From: Ferrovibrio sp041906005
Lineage (GTDB): Bacteria; Pseudomonadota; Alphaproteobacteria; Ferrovibrionales; Ferrovibrionaceae
Length of the DNA: 64,000 nucleotides
Direction: 5' to 3'
NCBI RefSeq assembly: GCF_041906005.1
Contig: NZ_JAYRJY010000001.1
Location: forward strand, 1,116,001 to 1,180,000
Below are positions 18,868 through 27,817 of this stretch, piece after piece. The notes under the pieces were generated by a model. It did not search any database, had not been told where the DNA came from, and saw nothing but the letters and a program-made list of their open reading frames with translations. Within the stretch, counting starts at the first letter, position 1; every line of letters begins with the position of its first letter. Both the position numbers and the translations under genes were made by a program.

Positions 18868-20184
18868 TCAGCCTGAAGCAGAGGCAAGCTTGGCCGGTTG
18901 CGCGTCTACAGCAAGGACCGGAAGTGGATCGCCGCCGTGCTGCCAGTCCGCAGCAAGCTCGCACGCGACAAACTGGTTTTCGCCATAACTGACCACAGAA
19001 AGCGATGAGATGTCCTTGATATAGACAAGCCGCTCGGCACCCCATGTCGACCGGTTCAGCCGAGAGGCCCCAACGGAGATCGTATAGGTGCCCATACCAA
19101 GATTGAATGACGGGATATCGATGGAGAATTCATTGCGACCCTTGCGCAGGCGGATAGGCCGATTCTGTTGCTCGAAGTCCCTGCCAAAGGATTTGCTATT
19201 GCTGATCGACGCGACATAGATGCTATCGACACTACGCATGAACTGTATGCCGACCGTGATATCGTCCATCTCCTGCGAGCTAACGATCTCGAAGGAGATG
19301 CGCAACGGCTTTCCGACGATCACGACCCTTGAATCCGGCATGTCGGGCGATTCAAACCGAACATTCTCAAAATTGAGCTCAACCTTCTCCTGGTCATCAG
19401 CCTCACTCCGCCCCAGCTTCTTGGCCGCATCTTCAGCGGCGCGCTTGGCATTACGCGCCAGCATGCGCTCGTCATACATGCGGCAGACATCAGTAGCCAA
19501 GCCCTCCGCAAGGATGCGCCCATCCTCCAGATAATAGGCGCGATCGCAGAGCCTGGAGACATAGGCCGTCGAATGCGTGACGATTAGCACGGTGGCGCCA
19601 CTTTCGCAGATGTCGCGCATTCTCTCGGAGCATTTCGCAGAGAAGGCCTCGTCACCGACCGCCAGCACCTCATCGATCATCAGAATTTGCGGATCAATGC
19701 TGATAGCCGTGCTGAATGCGAGCCTGGCCTTCATGCCATTGGAATAGGTTTTGACCGGCTGATCGATGAAGGCCTGTAGCTCGGAAAATTCTACGATGTC
19801 GTCGAACTTGCGGTTCAGCTCTTTCATGGAAAGCCCCCGATACAGGCCCACCTGGAAGATATTGTCACGGCCGGTCAGCTCCGGATTGAAGCCCGTTCCC
19901 AGCTCGAATAGCGCCGTCACCGCACCGTTGACCTTTATATCACCACTACTGCAATCCAGCTTGTCAGCCATGATACGTAGCAATGTGCTTTTCCCAGAAC
20001 CATTCGGCCCCAGGAAGCCCACAACCTCGCCCTTCCGGATATTCAGCGAGACATCCTTAAGCGCCCAGAACTCTCGATGCCATCGCCGCCCCGTCAGCAC
20101 CTCGAGCAGCATGTGCACCGGGCGGGAGTATATCTTGTAAGCCTTCGATAAATTGCTTACCGAAATCGCAATATCAGTGCCCAT
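18868..20184 (-). CDS. wzt: O-antigen/polysaccharide ABC exporter ATPase with C-terminal glycan-binding domain
   Basis: A 438-residue ABC ATPase. The Walker A motif GPNGSGKST is at residues 59-67, and Walker B is in ILMIDEVLAVGDEAF. The signature region SNGMKARLAFSTA is the degenerate form usual in the polysaccharide (KpsT/Wzt) subfamily. After about residue 240 there is a long extension ending in a beta-rich domain (IRLRKGRNEFSIDIPS, LGMGTYTISVG) matching the Wzt C-terminal domain, which reads the chain terminus in O9a/O8 systems. It pairs with the permease 8 bp upstream. AGAGGC precedes the ATG. Confidence 0.92.
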   Translation of the reverse strand: MGTDIAISVSNLSKAYKIYSRPVHMLLEVLTGRRWHREFWALKDVSLNIRKGEVVGFLGPNGSGKSTLLRIMADKLDCSSGDIKVNGAVTALFELGTGFNPELTGRDNIFQVGLYRGLSMKELNRKFDDIVEFSELQAFIDQPVKTYSNGMKARLAFSTAISIDPQILMIDEVLAVGDEAFSAKCSERMRDICESGATVLIVTHSTAYVSRLCDRAYYLEDGRILAEGLATDVCRMYDERMLARNAKRAAEDAAKKLGRSEADDQEKVELNFENVRFESPDMPDSRVVIVGKPLRISFEIVSSQEMDDITVGIQFMRSVDSIYVASISNSKSFGRDFEQQNRPIRLRKGRNEFSIDIPSFNLGMGTYTISVGASRLNRSTWGAERLVYIKDISSLSVVSYGENQFVACELAADWQHGGDPLPVLAVDAQPAKLASASG

Positions 20185-20192
20185 TGTGGCCT

Positions 20193-20999
20193 CTACAGAA
20201 CATTACCGAACATCGGCTTCAGCCTTTGGAACAAGCTGCTGCCAATGATGAAGCTCAGCAACGCAACAACGGTAAATACCGGCCAAGCGAAGAGATGCCG
20301 TAGTTCTCCATAGAACAGGGCATCCTGAAAGCACCAGACCATATAGCTGATGGGATTGGCGTAGAGTACCGGACGCACAAGCTCTGGCACCCAGTCGGAA
20401 ACATAAACAATGGGCGCAGCATAGACCAGGAGCATGGCGCTGAGGTTCACAAGACGCGCCCAATCCCGGAAGAAGGCCGTGATCGCCGAAAACATCAGGG
20501 CTACGCCAACCAGGAATATGATCTGCAAAGCCAGGATGACCGGCAGCAAGGCGTGAGTCCAGAGCAAGCTATGCTGTGTGGCCAGGATGTAGACGAAGAA
20601 CACAACATAGAAGACCGCGTAATTCGCAAGCACGGAAAACACCGTGCGCACCGGCAGAATCTCGATCGGAAAGACCACTTCTTTCACTACGCCGGAATTC
20701 CCGGTGATGGCCATGCAGCTCCTGTTCATGACTTCCATCGTCATCAACCATGGAATCAGGCCGGACAGTATGTAGACCGTATAGTCGTAGGGTAGATTAA
20801 GCGTATCCCCAAGCTTCACCTTGAATACAAAGGCAAAGATGAAGATGTAGATCCCGATGGTCATCAGCGGAGACACATAGAGCCACAACCGGCCCAGTGC
20901 GTTTCCAGCAACGCTTTCCCGCAGGTCTCGCAGCACCAGATGCGACAGTAGCTGCCAGTGCCGCGCCGTCGAATGAATAATCCACGCCGCACCACGCAT
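20193..20999 (-). CDS. wzm: Polysaccharide ABC exporter permease (ABC-2 type)
   Basis: A 268-residue integral membrane protein with about six hydrophobic helices. The N-terminal RDLRESVAGNALGRLW segment is typical of ABC-2 polysaccharide exporters. It would form the inner-membrane channel through which the undecaprenyl-linked polymer leaves the cytoplasm, powered by the adjacent Wzt. GGAGG lies 10 bases before the ATG. An ABC exporter means the chain is assembled in the cytoplasm and does not need Wzy/Wzx, neither of which is seen here. Confidence 0.92.
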   Translation of the reverse strand: MRGAAWIIHSTARHWQLLSHLVLRDLRESVAGNALGRLWLYVSPLMTIGIYIFIFAFVFKVKLGDTLNLPYDYTVYILSGLIPWLMTMEVMNRSCMAITGNSGVVKEVVFPIEILPVRTVFSVLANYAVFYVVFFVYILATQHSLLWTHALLPVILALQIIFLVGVALMFSAITAFFRDWARLVNLSAMLLVYAAPIVYVSDWVPELVRPVLYANPISYMVWCFQDALFYGELRHLFAWPVFTVVALLSFIIGSSLFQRLKPMFGNVL

Positions 21000-21001
21000 G
21001 C

Positions 21002-22693
21002 TTACTTCGCCTCCAGGAACGAATAGGTTTCCATCGTTTCATTATACACTCGCTCATATGTCGGGGTCCGCTCGATGGCCGAGCTACTCGCCGACCAGAT
21101 TGCACAGCCTTCGCAAATCTTGAACTTGTCGAAGCTGTTGCGCAGCAGCTCACCACGTACCTCACGGTACCGCTCGCCGGCCCAGATGTCTTCGTAGCTC
21201 TGCTCTTTGAGCGAACCGACCGAAACAATACCCTCCCAGCCGACCAGGCCCATAGTGCGGCAGCAGAGCGACACTTCGCCGTCGGGGAAAACAACCGACT
21301 GCACCCAGGGCGACGCGCAGGGATAACGCGGCGCATCCCGCTCATACATCATCTTGTGATCGACCAGCTCACCAGTCTCCTTGTCGTGCGTGGAAAGCAC
21401 GTAGAAGGTAACGTTGTCCACACCCAGAGAGCGCCACTTCTCCAGGAACACTTGACGCTCCTCCATCGCCTGCGGCTGCAGGATGAAGGAAACCCACGTC
21501 TTCACGCCGCGGGCGCGGGCGCGTGGAAGGAAATAGCGAAGATTGTTCTCGACAACCTCGAGATCGCTGCCACGGATTTTCTTGTAGGTCTCCGGATCAG
21601 CAGCATCGATACTGACCATCAAAGAGGTCAAACCGCCTTCGAGCAGCAGGTCGGATTTTTCCGGTGTGAGCAGCGTACCGTTGGTGGTGAGATGGATATT
21701 GGGAACACCCTTCTCCTTTGCACGTCGCACAAAGTCCGGCAGCTTCTTGTTCATCAACGGCTCTTCGACCTGGCCGAACTGCAGGGCGATCTTATGCCGG
21801 CCGGCATACTCGGCCACCTTCTCGAAGGTCTCCATTTCCAGCTGCGTATAGCGATCGAAGAAATCGCTCTTGTGGCCGGATTTGTAAGCCGGGGAATGGA
21901 ATGGGCACATGCCGCAGGCGAGATTGCACTTGTTCAGGACAATGACATGGATGCCCGAGGGGTGTGAGAAGAAGACTTCGCCGCGCTGGGTCAGGTCGCG
22001 GTAAATCGTCGCTTCTGGTGCCTGCCAAGACGTCCACGCGGTATTCCACGGCGCCAGACTGCCGGGCAGCATAATCTCCGGCTGGACAGATTTGACATTG
22101 CTCAACACACTGGGATCGGCCACCAGCGGGGCATCAGTATCCTGGCCCGGCGTGACCTCCCCTTCGGTCAGCACCGTCGTCGCCGGCGACAGCGCCGCTG
22201 CAGCGTTCGAATCCAATTCGTTGACGGTATTGATGTTGCGGGGCCAGCGCGCGGACAACTGACGCCAGCCTTTGCGCGCCAGCTTGGATACCGGCGCGGG
22301 CAGCGCATTCAGGATTTTCACCGCCATCCGGCGAAGCGGGTGAACCGTCGCCGCGCTGTTCGCCACCGCCGCCTGGATGGCGAACATCCGCAGCGGATTG
22401 ACGCCGATCAATACGGGCTTGGCCACCCACACAAAATCGTTGGGCCTGGGAGCATAGTACCAATTCCCCTCATTCGCCTGCACATGGCTCACAAAGGTGC
22501 CCAGGGTTTCGAAGTCGATATCGGAAGTGATCGGATAATCCACCACCACGGCCATGGCCGCGCCGCTGCTGGCCACAGGCACAAGATGCTCAGGGGCAGC
22601 ACTCTGGATGCTGGTGACGGCATAGTCGTTCTCCGCGGCCCAGGCGCGAAGACCTTCGCTGTTCTGAACCTCAGGGGTGAAGAGGATATGCAT
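21002..22693 (-). CDS. Radical SAM/SPASM protein with long N-terminal extension
   Basis: A 563-residue protein. The start at 22693 (MHILFTPE) is chosen because GAGAGG lies 7 bases upstream and a longer frame would overlap the previous gene. The first 240 residues are not recognised. The radical SAM [4Fe-4S] motif C-x3-C-x2-C is at Cys256, Cys260 and Cys263. A SPASM-like C-terminus follows (YPCASPW, GEVSLCCRTMG, KICEGCAIW), expected to hold auxiliary clusters. Such enzymes do radical chemistry on peptides or sugars. Here the substrate is probably a sugar or glycan, by context only. Confidence 0.82.
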   Translation of the reverse strand: MHILFTPEVQNSEGLRAWAAENDYAVTSIQSAAPEHLVPVASSGAAMAVVVDYPITSDIDFETLGTFVSHVQANEGNWYYAPRPNDFVWVAKPVLIGVNPLRMFAIQAAVANSAATVHPLRRMAVKILNALPAPVSKLARKGWRQLSARWPRNINTVNELDSNAAAALSPATTVLTEGEVTPGQDTDAPLVADPSVLSNVKSVQPEIMLPGSLAPWNTAWTSWQAPEATIYRDLTQRGEVFFSHPSGIHVIVLNKCNLACGMCPFHSPAYKSGHKSDFFDRYTQLEMETFEKVAEYAGRHKIALQFGQVEEPLMNKKLPDFVRRAKEKGVPNIHLTTNGTLLTPEKSDLLLEGGLTSLMVSIDAADPETYKKIRGSDLEVVENNLRYFLPRARARGVKTWVSFILQPQAMEERQVFLEKWRSLGVDNVTFYVLSTHDKETGELVDHKMMYERDAPRYPCASPWVQSVVFPDGEVSLCCRTMGLVGWEGIVSVGSLKEQSYEDIWAGERYREVRGELLRNSFDKFKICEGCAIWSASSSAIERTPTYERVYNETMETYSFLEAK

Positions 22694-22740
22694 TGTAACG
22701 CCTCTCAGGCTGGAAATTCTTGAATGGGCAAGATGGTGCT

Positions 22741-24003
22741 CTACTGCACCTGGGCAAGCAGCGATTGCACGGTACTGGCAACTTTCGGCGTGCCGTGCAG
22801 GGCCATGATCCATTTGTGACCAGCGGCACCGATCTTCTCCAGATCGATCGCGTTGGCGGCAATACGATTGAAAGCATCGGCAATTTCCTCGGCCGAGCTC
22901 GCATTGATGGCTGGAGGCGGCATCCAGCCGTTCCGTTCATACTCGTCAAAATCACAGTTCAGCATCACCGGCGCGCCACACGCCATGGCTTCCTGAGTGG
23001 CGGTACCGTAATGCCCTAGGACGAACTGATCGATCACTAGATCTGCCGCCTGGTAGAACTCGGACAAAGCCGGCTTGCTGAGTGCAAAGGGCAGGAAAGT
23101 GGCGCTGTCTGCTGGCACCCGCTGCCGCAGATCGTCGAAGTCGCGCCCCCATCCGGTAAAGATCAAATGCAACCGCCGCGTCGCCGCCGCGTCAGTCAGC
23201 GCTGGCAGCAGCCGGTCCTGGCCTTTCCAGTAATAGTCCACCCGCGACGGCACGAAAGCCACGACATCCGCCTCCGGAACAGGCAGGTTCAGCCGCCCCA
23301 TCAGGTCAGCCAAACCCCGCCGGCGCATCACACGATCCCGACGTGGATGCGAGAAGGCAGGCAAGGCCAGACGCTCGAAACGCGTGAGCGGCATACGCAG
23401 CTTGAAAGTAAAGCCCATCCGGCCGAGCGGGCCGCTGAGTCGCAACGGCCCATGCGTACAGACTGCAACAGCCCGACGATAAGCCGCGCGTAGCAGTCGC
23501 TCCTCGCGCGTACCTGTGATAGCGTTCCAGGGCCGGATGCCGGAGCCGAAACGCGCCAGACGAGCAGCGATCCGGATATCTCCGCCATGAGGAATGATCA
23601 CAAATGGCTTGCCGGAGAGAGCCGCTAAGCTGGCGCCCTCGACCCCGCAAACAACCAATGCATCGCATTCCGACATGGCCGCGAGGATCGCCGCCCATTT
23701 CGGGTTCGGATGCCGCCCGCCAGCCATACTGGCGTAATCCGCAGCCTCCACCAACCAATCCGGACGCTGCCAACCTGCCGCAGCCTCCCATTCATTCCAG
23801 TGATCCGCGGTCCAGCTTGCCGTTTTCAGTACTGTTTCGTAATCCATGACAGCCCAACAATCTTCCCAACTGGGCTGACTGAAGGCGAAATTGTCCGTAC
23901 GATCGCGGATGAAGCGTACCGGCATGCCCTCCGCGCCAAGCCCCTTGGCCAACACATACATGTTATTGGCCATACCACCATAAAGACCGATCAGAGAAGC
24001 CAT
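22741..24003 (-). CDS. Glycosyltransferase-like protein
   Basis: A 420-residue GT-B-like protein. It opens MASLIGLYGGMANNMYVLAKGL, a short glycine-rich segment as in the first Rossmann domain. The donor half has FVPSRVDYYWKGQDRLL, AADLVIDQFVLGHYGTATQEAMACG and APVMLNCDF, the pattern shared with the proteins at 7091, 10258 and 11573. The E of 'QEAMACGAP' is in the donor-binding position. It lies 47 bp upstream of the radical SAM gene. Donor and linkage unknown. Confidence 0.76.
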   Translation of the reverse strand: MASLIGLYGGMANNMYVLAKGLGAEGMPVRFIRDRTDNFAFSQPSWEDCWAVMDYETVLKTASWTADHWNEWEAAAGWQRPDWLVEAADYASMAGGRHPNPKWAAILAAMSECDALVVCGVEGASLAALSGKPFVIIPHGGDIRIAARLARFGSGIRPWNAITGTREERLLRAAYRRAVAVCTHGPLRLSGPLGRMGFTFKLRMPLTRFERLALPAFSHPRRDRVMRRRGLADLMGRLNLPVPEADVVAFVPSRVDYYWKGQDRLLPALTDAAATRRLHLIFTGWGRDFDDLRQRVPADSATFLPFALSKPALSEFYQAADLVIDQFVLGHYGTATQEAMACGAPVMLNCDFDEYERNGWMPPPAINASSAEEIADAFNRIAANAIDLEKIGAAGHKWIMALHGTPKVASTVQSLLAQVQ

Positions 24004-24018
24004 CGGAATATGAAAGCT

Positions 24019-24846
24019 TTATGCGCACCCGCCAAACAGTCGGGACACTGCATTCGGAGCAGGAAAATCCGGTGTGATGAGGTCCTGACTCGGCTGCTCG
24101 CTACGATATGTCGTCGGAAATCCGCGATCGATGAACTCGCACTCTGCTGCATCATTAAAGCGAAACTGCAAGGCATAACGGTGTGCATCAACTTTATTGT
24201 CGCCGCTGCGATGCACCAGGAAAGTCGAGAAGACTAAGGCGTCGCCTGCATCAGTGTTCACCGGGACAAAGTTACTGTCCAACACTAGATCGGTATCAAG
24301 ACGACGATACCATTCATCCGGCACAGTAGGCAGCAATCCTAGCTTGTGCGATCCGGGCGCGACCTCAAGTCGGCCCAGTTCCTCTGAAACATCCCTCAGC
24401 GCAATCCAAACGACGACCGAATTCAGACTCCCCTGCATGCTGCGCCAGTCCTGATGCGGTCGCGTCTTCCAATGGCCATGATGTCGTGCTGTTCTGGCAC
24501 TCGAAAGCGTAATAATTGGTCTTGCGCAGAAAACAGGAAAATTAACGCCCGCCGCTTGCACTGCAGCAATCATTGTTTCACGCGACCCAATCTCGAAGAT
24601 AAGAGGTAGGTTGTTTGCCGTTCTCAAACACTCCACATAAGCGCCGTGGTGCTGGTCAAAGAACGAGAAAAGGCACTCATCGCGGACGCGACCATCCAAC
24701 TCCCTCTCCACTGGCAAGCCAAGCCGATTCATGCGCAGCTCGAATATATCGTGAATCTGCCGCACCAGCATGCTCGCATCGTCTCGTGTGAGCAGGCCAG
24801 GAATCTTCACGAAGCCATTCTCTCTGTAGTCGTCGCGCATGGTCAT
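24019..24846 (-). CDS. Phytanoyl-CoA dioxygenase (PhyH)-family Fe(II)/2-oxoglutarate oxygenase
   Basis: A 275-residue protein with the metal triad His131-x-Asp133 (RPHQDW) and a distal His212 (FLVHRSGDN), plus an Arg (AHRYALQ) that would bind 2-oxoglutarate. WKTRPHQD and LEVAPGSHKLG are typical of the PhyH family. It would hydroxylate an organic substrate using O2, here probably a sugar, an acyl chain or a decorating group. The ATG overlaps the stop of the upstream gene by one base (TAATG), with AAGG five bases upstream. The substrate is unknown. Confidence 0.83.
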   Translation of the reverse strand: MTMRDDYRENGFVKIPGLLTRDDASMLVRQIHDIFELRMNRLGLPVERELDGRVRDECLFSFFDQHHGAYVECLRTANNLPLIFEIGSRETMIAAVQAAGVNFPVFCARPIITLSSARTARHHGHWKTRPHQDWRSMQGSLNSVVVWIALRDVSEELGRLEVAPGSHKLGLLPTVPDEWYRRLDTDLVLDSNFVPVNTDAGDALVFSTFLVHRSGDNKVDAHRYALQFRFNDAAECEFIDRGFPTTYRSEQPSQDLITPDFPAPNAVSRLFGGCA

Positions 24847-25613
24847 TACCGCCTTTCGAAAACGCAGTTGACCAAATCGTCATAGAAACCGCCGCGAGCA
24901 TGCCTGACTTGATGACGTTGCGTTGCGGTGAACCCCGCCGCAGTCAGAAGAGTTTCTACAGGCTCGTTCTGGCGCCCCTTCAGTGACAGTTCAATCATGA
25001 TGGAATGCAGATCAGGATGCTTCAGGGTGACAGCCGCTCCTGACACAACTTCAAATTCAGCACCATCCACATCGATCTTCAGGTGATTAGGAGGACGCCG
25101 CAAATACTCCGCAACAAAATTGTCCAGCGAAATCCTCAGCACCGCCTGGGTATACTCCGGCGTGAAATAGCTCTCCTCATTCACCCGCTGCGGCTTATCG
25201 AGTATCTTCATGTGGAAGCCGGCACCGAACTTAGCGCAGAATATCTGGCCGATTCCCGAACTTGCCCCGATAGCGATGTTGAAACCACTAGGAACGATCT
25301 TGAACAGCTTGGAATTTAAATAGTTATTTACCTGAAATAGATTGAAGTTCTGCGATTCCGGCTCGAAGCTAAATACCTGTGCGCGTCTAGCAGCGGCCGC
25401 GTAGTGGCTGTAAATGCCGCTTGAAGCACCGATGTCGATTAAGGTTGCCCCGTATGGTATCGCATCTAACCAATCCAGTGTCTCGGGCTCCAGATATTCC
25501 GCTTGTTCCGCTAGGATTCGCGCAATTCCCGTCGGCGCATATTGCCGAAGCGCCACGCCGCGGACCGGCCGCGTGACGATCTGCGACGAAGGAATGATAT
25601 CTGCATCAACCAT
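24846..25613 (-). CDS. FkbM-family SAM-dependent methyltransferase
   Basis: A 255-residue protein. ATLIDIGASSGIYSHYAA is the SAM-binding motif, and VFSFEPESQNFNLF is the FkbM-type second motif with the acidic E. LRISLDNFV followed by HLKIDVDGAEFEVVSGA is the family hallmark. FkbM relatives methylate hydroxyls in polyketides and sugars. It sits directly before the PhyH oxygenase gene with a one-base overlap, so the oxygenase may make a hydroxyl that this enzyme methylates. That pairing is inference. Confidence 0.85.
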   Translation of the reverse strand: MVDADIIPSSQIVTRPVRGVALRQYAPTGIARILAEQAEYLEPETLDWLDAIPYGATLIDIGASSGIYSHYAAAARRAQVFSFEPESQNFNLFQVNNYLNSKLFKIVPSGFNIAIGASSGIGQIFCAKFGAGFHMKILDKPQRVNEESYFTPEYTQAVLRISLDNFVAEYLRRPPNHLKIDVDGAEFEVVSGAAVTLKHPDLHSIMIELSLKGRQNEPVETLLTAAGFTATQRHQVRHARGGFYDDLVNCVFERR

Positions 25614-25617
25614 CGGA

Positions 25618-26523
25618 CTATCCTTCTATCCACTCGGCCAGACCAATACCGGCACGTCCGAATTCATTGCCGCTATAGACCATCAGGGTGCGATTTTCGT
25701 GGCGAAATACATGGGGATAGGCGACGCCCTGCCCATCCCAACCCGCACCCGATGGCAGCAATCCCTTGACATCATCCTGCCGGGTCCAGCTCAAGCCATC
25801 AGCCGAGCGCGCATAGCCGATGCGATAACCACCATTGATAAATGTACAATACCACATCTGCCATCCATCATCGCCACGCAGTACTGCCGGGCTGGCGATG
25901 TTGCTCTCACCGGGCAGGAAGTCGATGGCGATACGGCCATTGCGCCGCCAGCTTCGGCCATCGTCTGACTCAGCATATTTAATGTGATAGTAAGATTTCC
26001 CGCTCGCCATATCCCAGCGCAGACCGGAAAGATACCACATCATCCAACGGTCACCTGACCGTAGCACGCAGGGCGTGGAAACCATCCATGGATCGTATTC
26101 GCTCCGATCGACGATCGGCGCCGGACTGAGCCGGCTGAAGCTGCGGCCACCATCTCGGCTCTCCGCCAATCCGATTGCCATGCCATAACGCGGCGCCTCG
26201 CCGTTGCTACGCCCCATGTAATACAGCAGGAGACGATCACTCTCGGTCACCAGCCAGCTTGGGTAAACGCCGTTGTCGTCGAAATAACCCGGCTCGCCTG
26301 GCGCCAGCGCTGGCGTCTCCGCCATGGCGAGAACAGCCTCCGGATTCCGGAGATCGATTTCAATCCAGCCGATATAGGGATGATTCCCGCCATCGCGGCT
26401 ACCGAAATAAATCCGGTACCGCGACGCTTCGATTTGCAGCGGTACCGGACAGGCTGTATGTGACGCCATCCAGCTCCGCTGTCCTTCAGCAGAAACAATG
26501 CGCCCCAGGCGATGCCATGTCAT
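25618..26523 (-). CDS. GH43/GH32-like five-bladed beta-propeller protein
   Basis: About 301 residues from the ATG at 26523, which overlaps the upstream stop as ATGA; an ATG at 26544 is also in frame. Repeated blade-like segments with Asp/Trp-rich ends are visible (YRIYFGSRDGG, LLLYYMGRSN, WMMWYLSGLRWD, WQMWYCTFINGG, TLMVYSGNEFG). This is the pattern of GH43/GH32/GH130-type glycosidase propellers. No signal peptide is seen. It may trim or phosphorolyse a glycan precursor, or only bind sugar. I cannot name the catalytic acids with confidence. Confidence 0.7.
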   Translation of the reverse strand: MTWHRLGRIVSAEGQRSWMASHTACPVPLQIEASRYRIYFGSRDGGNHPYIGWIEIDLRNPEAVLAMAETPALAPGEPGYFDDNGVYPSWLVTESDRLLLYYMGRSNGEAPRYGMAIGLAESRDGGRSFSRLSPAPIVDRSEYDPWMVSTPCVLRSGDRWMMWYLSGLRWDMASGKSYYHIKYAESDDGRSWRRNGRIAIDFLPGESNIASPAVLRGDDGWQMWYCTFINGGYRIGYARSADGLSWTRQDDVKGLLPSGAGWDGQGVAYPHVFRHENRTLMVYSGNEFGRAGIGLAEWIEG

Positions 26524-27146
26524 TTGCGTACCGTGATCGTCCATTCATAGAGCGGATAGTCGTGATGCAACGTGACGAATCGGGAACAGTTGCGCTTGCA
26601 GAAGTCGAAGAAATAACCGGGGTCGCCGTAGAAAAGCTTGTCAGCGCGAAAATCCACATAGGTGGACAGAAGGTTGAAGGCGAAGCCGCGCCGCGATGAG
26701 GCGTTGAGGTTCAGAATCACCTTCTCGATATAGGCGATCCACTCTTTCTCATCGACACCAATACGGACATTGAAAATGCCCGATGTAAAAGCGTAATCGG
26801 CCTCGCGCTGGAGCGAGCTGTCGCCATGAAGATGGCACCAGTCCTTGCCCGCGAGATACTGGCGCGCTGCCGTGAGCATTTCCAGGCTGATGTCGTAGCC
26901 GTCAAAGCTGGATACCGGAATGCCTCGATCAATCAGATGGGTGACCAGCGCGCCATAACCGCATCCCAGTTCGCAGACCGAGATCGGCTTGCGACCCGCT
27001 TCAAGCTCGATGACGCTGATCAACTTGTCAAATCGCAGTGCCTGAGATTCCTCATCTCGCCAGCCCACCCCCTTCGGGGTAAAGCCATGCTCGCGCAGGC
27101 TGTTCGTATAAAGCTCGGCAACGGGCGTGAGATCCAAGTCGCTCAT
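26520..27146 (-). CDS. Class I SAM-dependent methyltransferase
   Basis: A 208-residue protein starting MSDLDLTPVAELYTNSL. The start at 27146 overlaps the upstream stop as ATGA; a longer frame back to 27407 would run through the acyltransferase gene. ISVCELGCGYGALVTHLID is the SAM motif, with FDGYDISLEML after strand 2 and YAFTSGIFNVR. It is shorter than most sugar methyltransferases but has a full fold. The N-terminal segment (LYTNSLREHGFTPKGVGW) is often seen in small methyltransferases of glycan clusters. Confidence 0.83.
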   Translation of the reverse strand: MSDLDLTPVAELYTNSLREHGFTPKGVGWRDEESQALRFDKLISVIELEAGRKPISVCELGCGYGALVTHLIDRGIPVSSFDGYDISLEMLTAARQYLAGKDWCHLHGDSSLQREADYAFTSGIFNVRIGVDEKEWIAYIEKVILNLNASSRRGFAFNLLSTYVDFRADKLFYGDPGYFFDFCKRNCSRFVTLHHDYPLYEWTITVRK

Positions 27147-27817
27147 CGGAAGAACCTCGAACTGTCTTTCGGGAATTTTTTGGTCCTCTCGGCGATATAT
27201 ACATCGCCCTCCAGAGTGGTCTTCTGGATCAAGGTATTCGGACCGATGAGGTTGCGCGCACCGATCTCCACATCTTCCGACACTGTGGAATTTACCCCCA
27301 TGAACGTGTGTGACCCAACCTTGCAGTAACCGGAGATCACGACATGACTGGTGATGAAGCAGTAGGGACCGATCGTCGAATGATGGCCGATATGGTTGCC
27401 GCTCCACAGGACCGTACCTTCGCCAATCGAGACGAAAGGCTGGATAACGTTGTTCTCGAAGATGAAGACATTGTCCCCCAGCTTCGTATCGCCCCAGGAG
27501 GTGGCCTTTGAGCAGACGTAGGTGAGCAAGTGATAGCCCTTGGCGCGCGCCTCATGCATCAGCCGCTCGCGCACCTCGTTCATCGCCTTGCTGCCGACGG
27601 CAACAAAGAAATCGTGGTTCTGCGGCGGGTAATGCTGCTCGATATCCTCGAAGGCACGCAGCGGTAAACCGTCGAACTCATCGCCCGATAACTTGTCGCG
27701 GTTGATGCAGAAGGCGACCACCTCGTAAGGGCTGTCGATCGTCAAATAGAATTTGGCGACCTGGGCAAAATTGGTCGCGCCGAAGAGCACCGCCTTGCGG
27801 GTCTTTACCGGTGTCAT
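27143..27817 (-). CDS. NeuD/PglD-like sugar O- or N-acyltransferase
   Basis: A 224-residue protein. Residues 8-85 form an N-terminal PglD/NeuD-like Rossmann region (AVLFGATNFAQVAKFYL). From about residue 105 onward there are hexapeptide repeats of the left-handed beta-helix (LGDNVFIFENNVIQ, IGEGTVLWSG, IGHHSTIGPYCFI). His140-type residues in 'GNHIGHHSTIG' are candidates for the acetyl-CoA base. It would add an acyl group to a sugar. GGAGG precedes the ATG. It overlaps its neighbours by ATGA at both ends. Confidence 0.85.
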   Translation of the reverse strand: MTPVKTRKAVLFGATNFAQVAKFYLTIDSPYEVVAFCINRDKLSGDEFDGLPLRAFEDIEQHYPPQNHDFFVAVGSKAMNEVRERLMHEARAKGYHLLTYVCSKATSWGDTKLGDNVFIFENNVIQPFVSIGEGTVLWSGNHIGHHSTIGPYCFITSHVVISGYCKVGSHTFMGVNSTVSEDVEIGARNLIGPNTLIQKTTLEGDVYIAERTKKFPKDSSRFFR

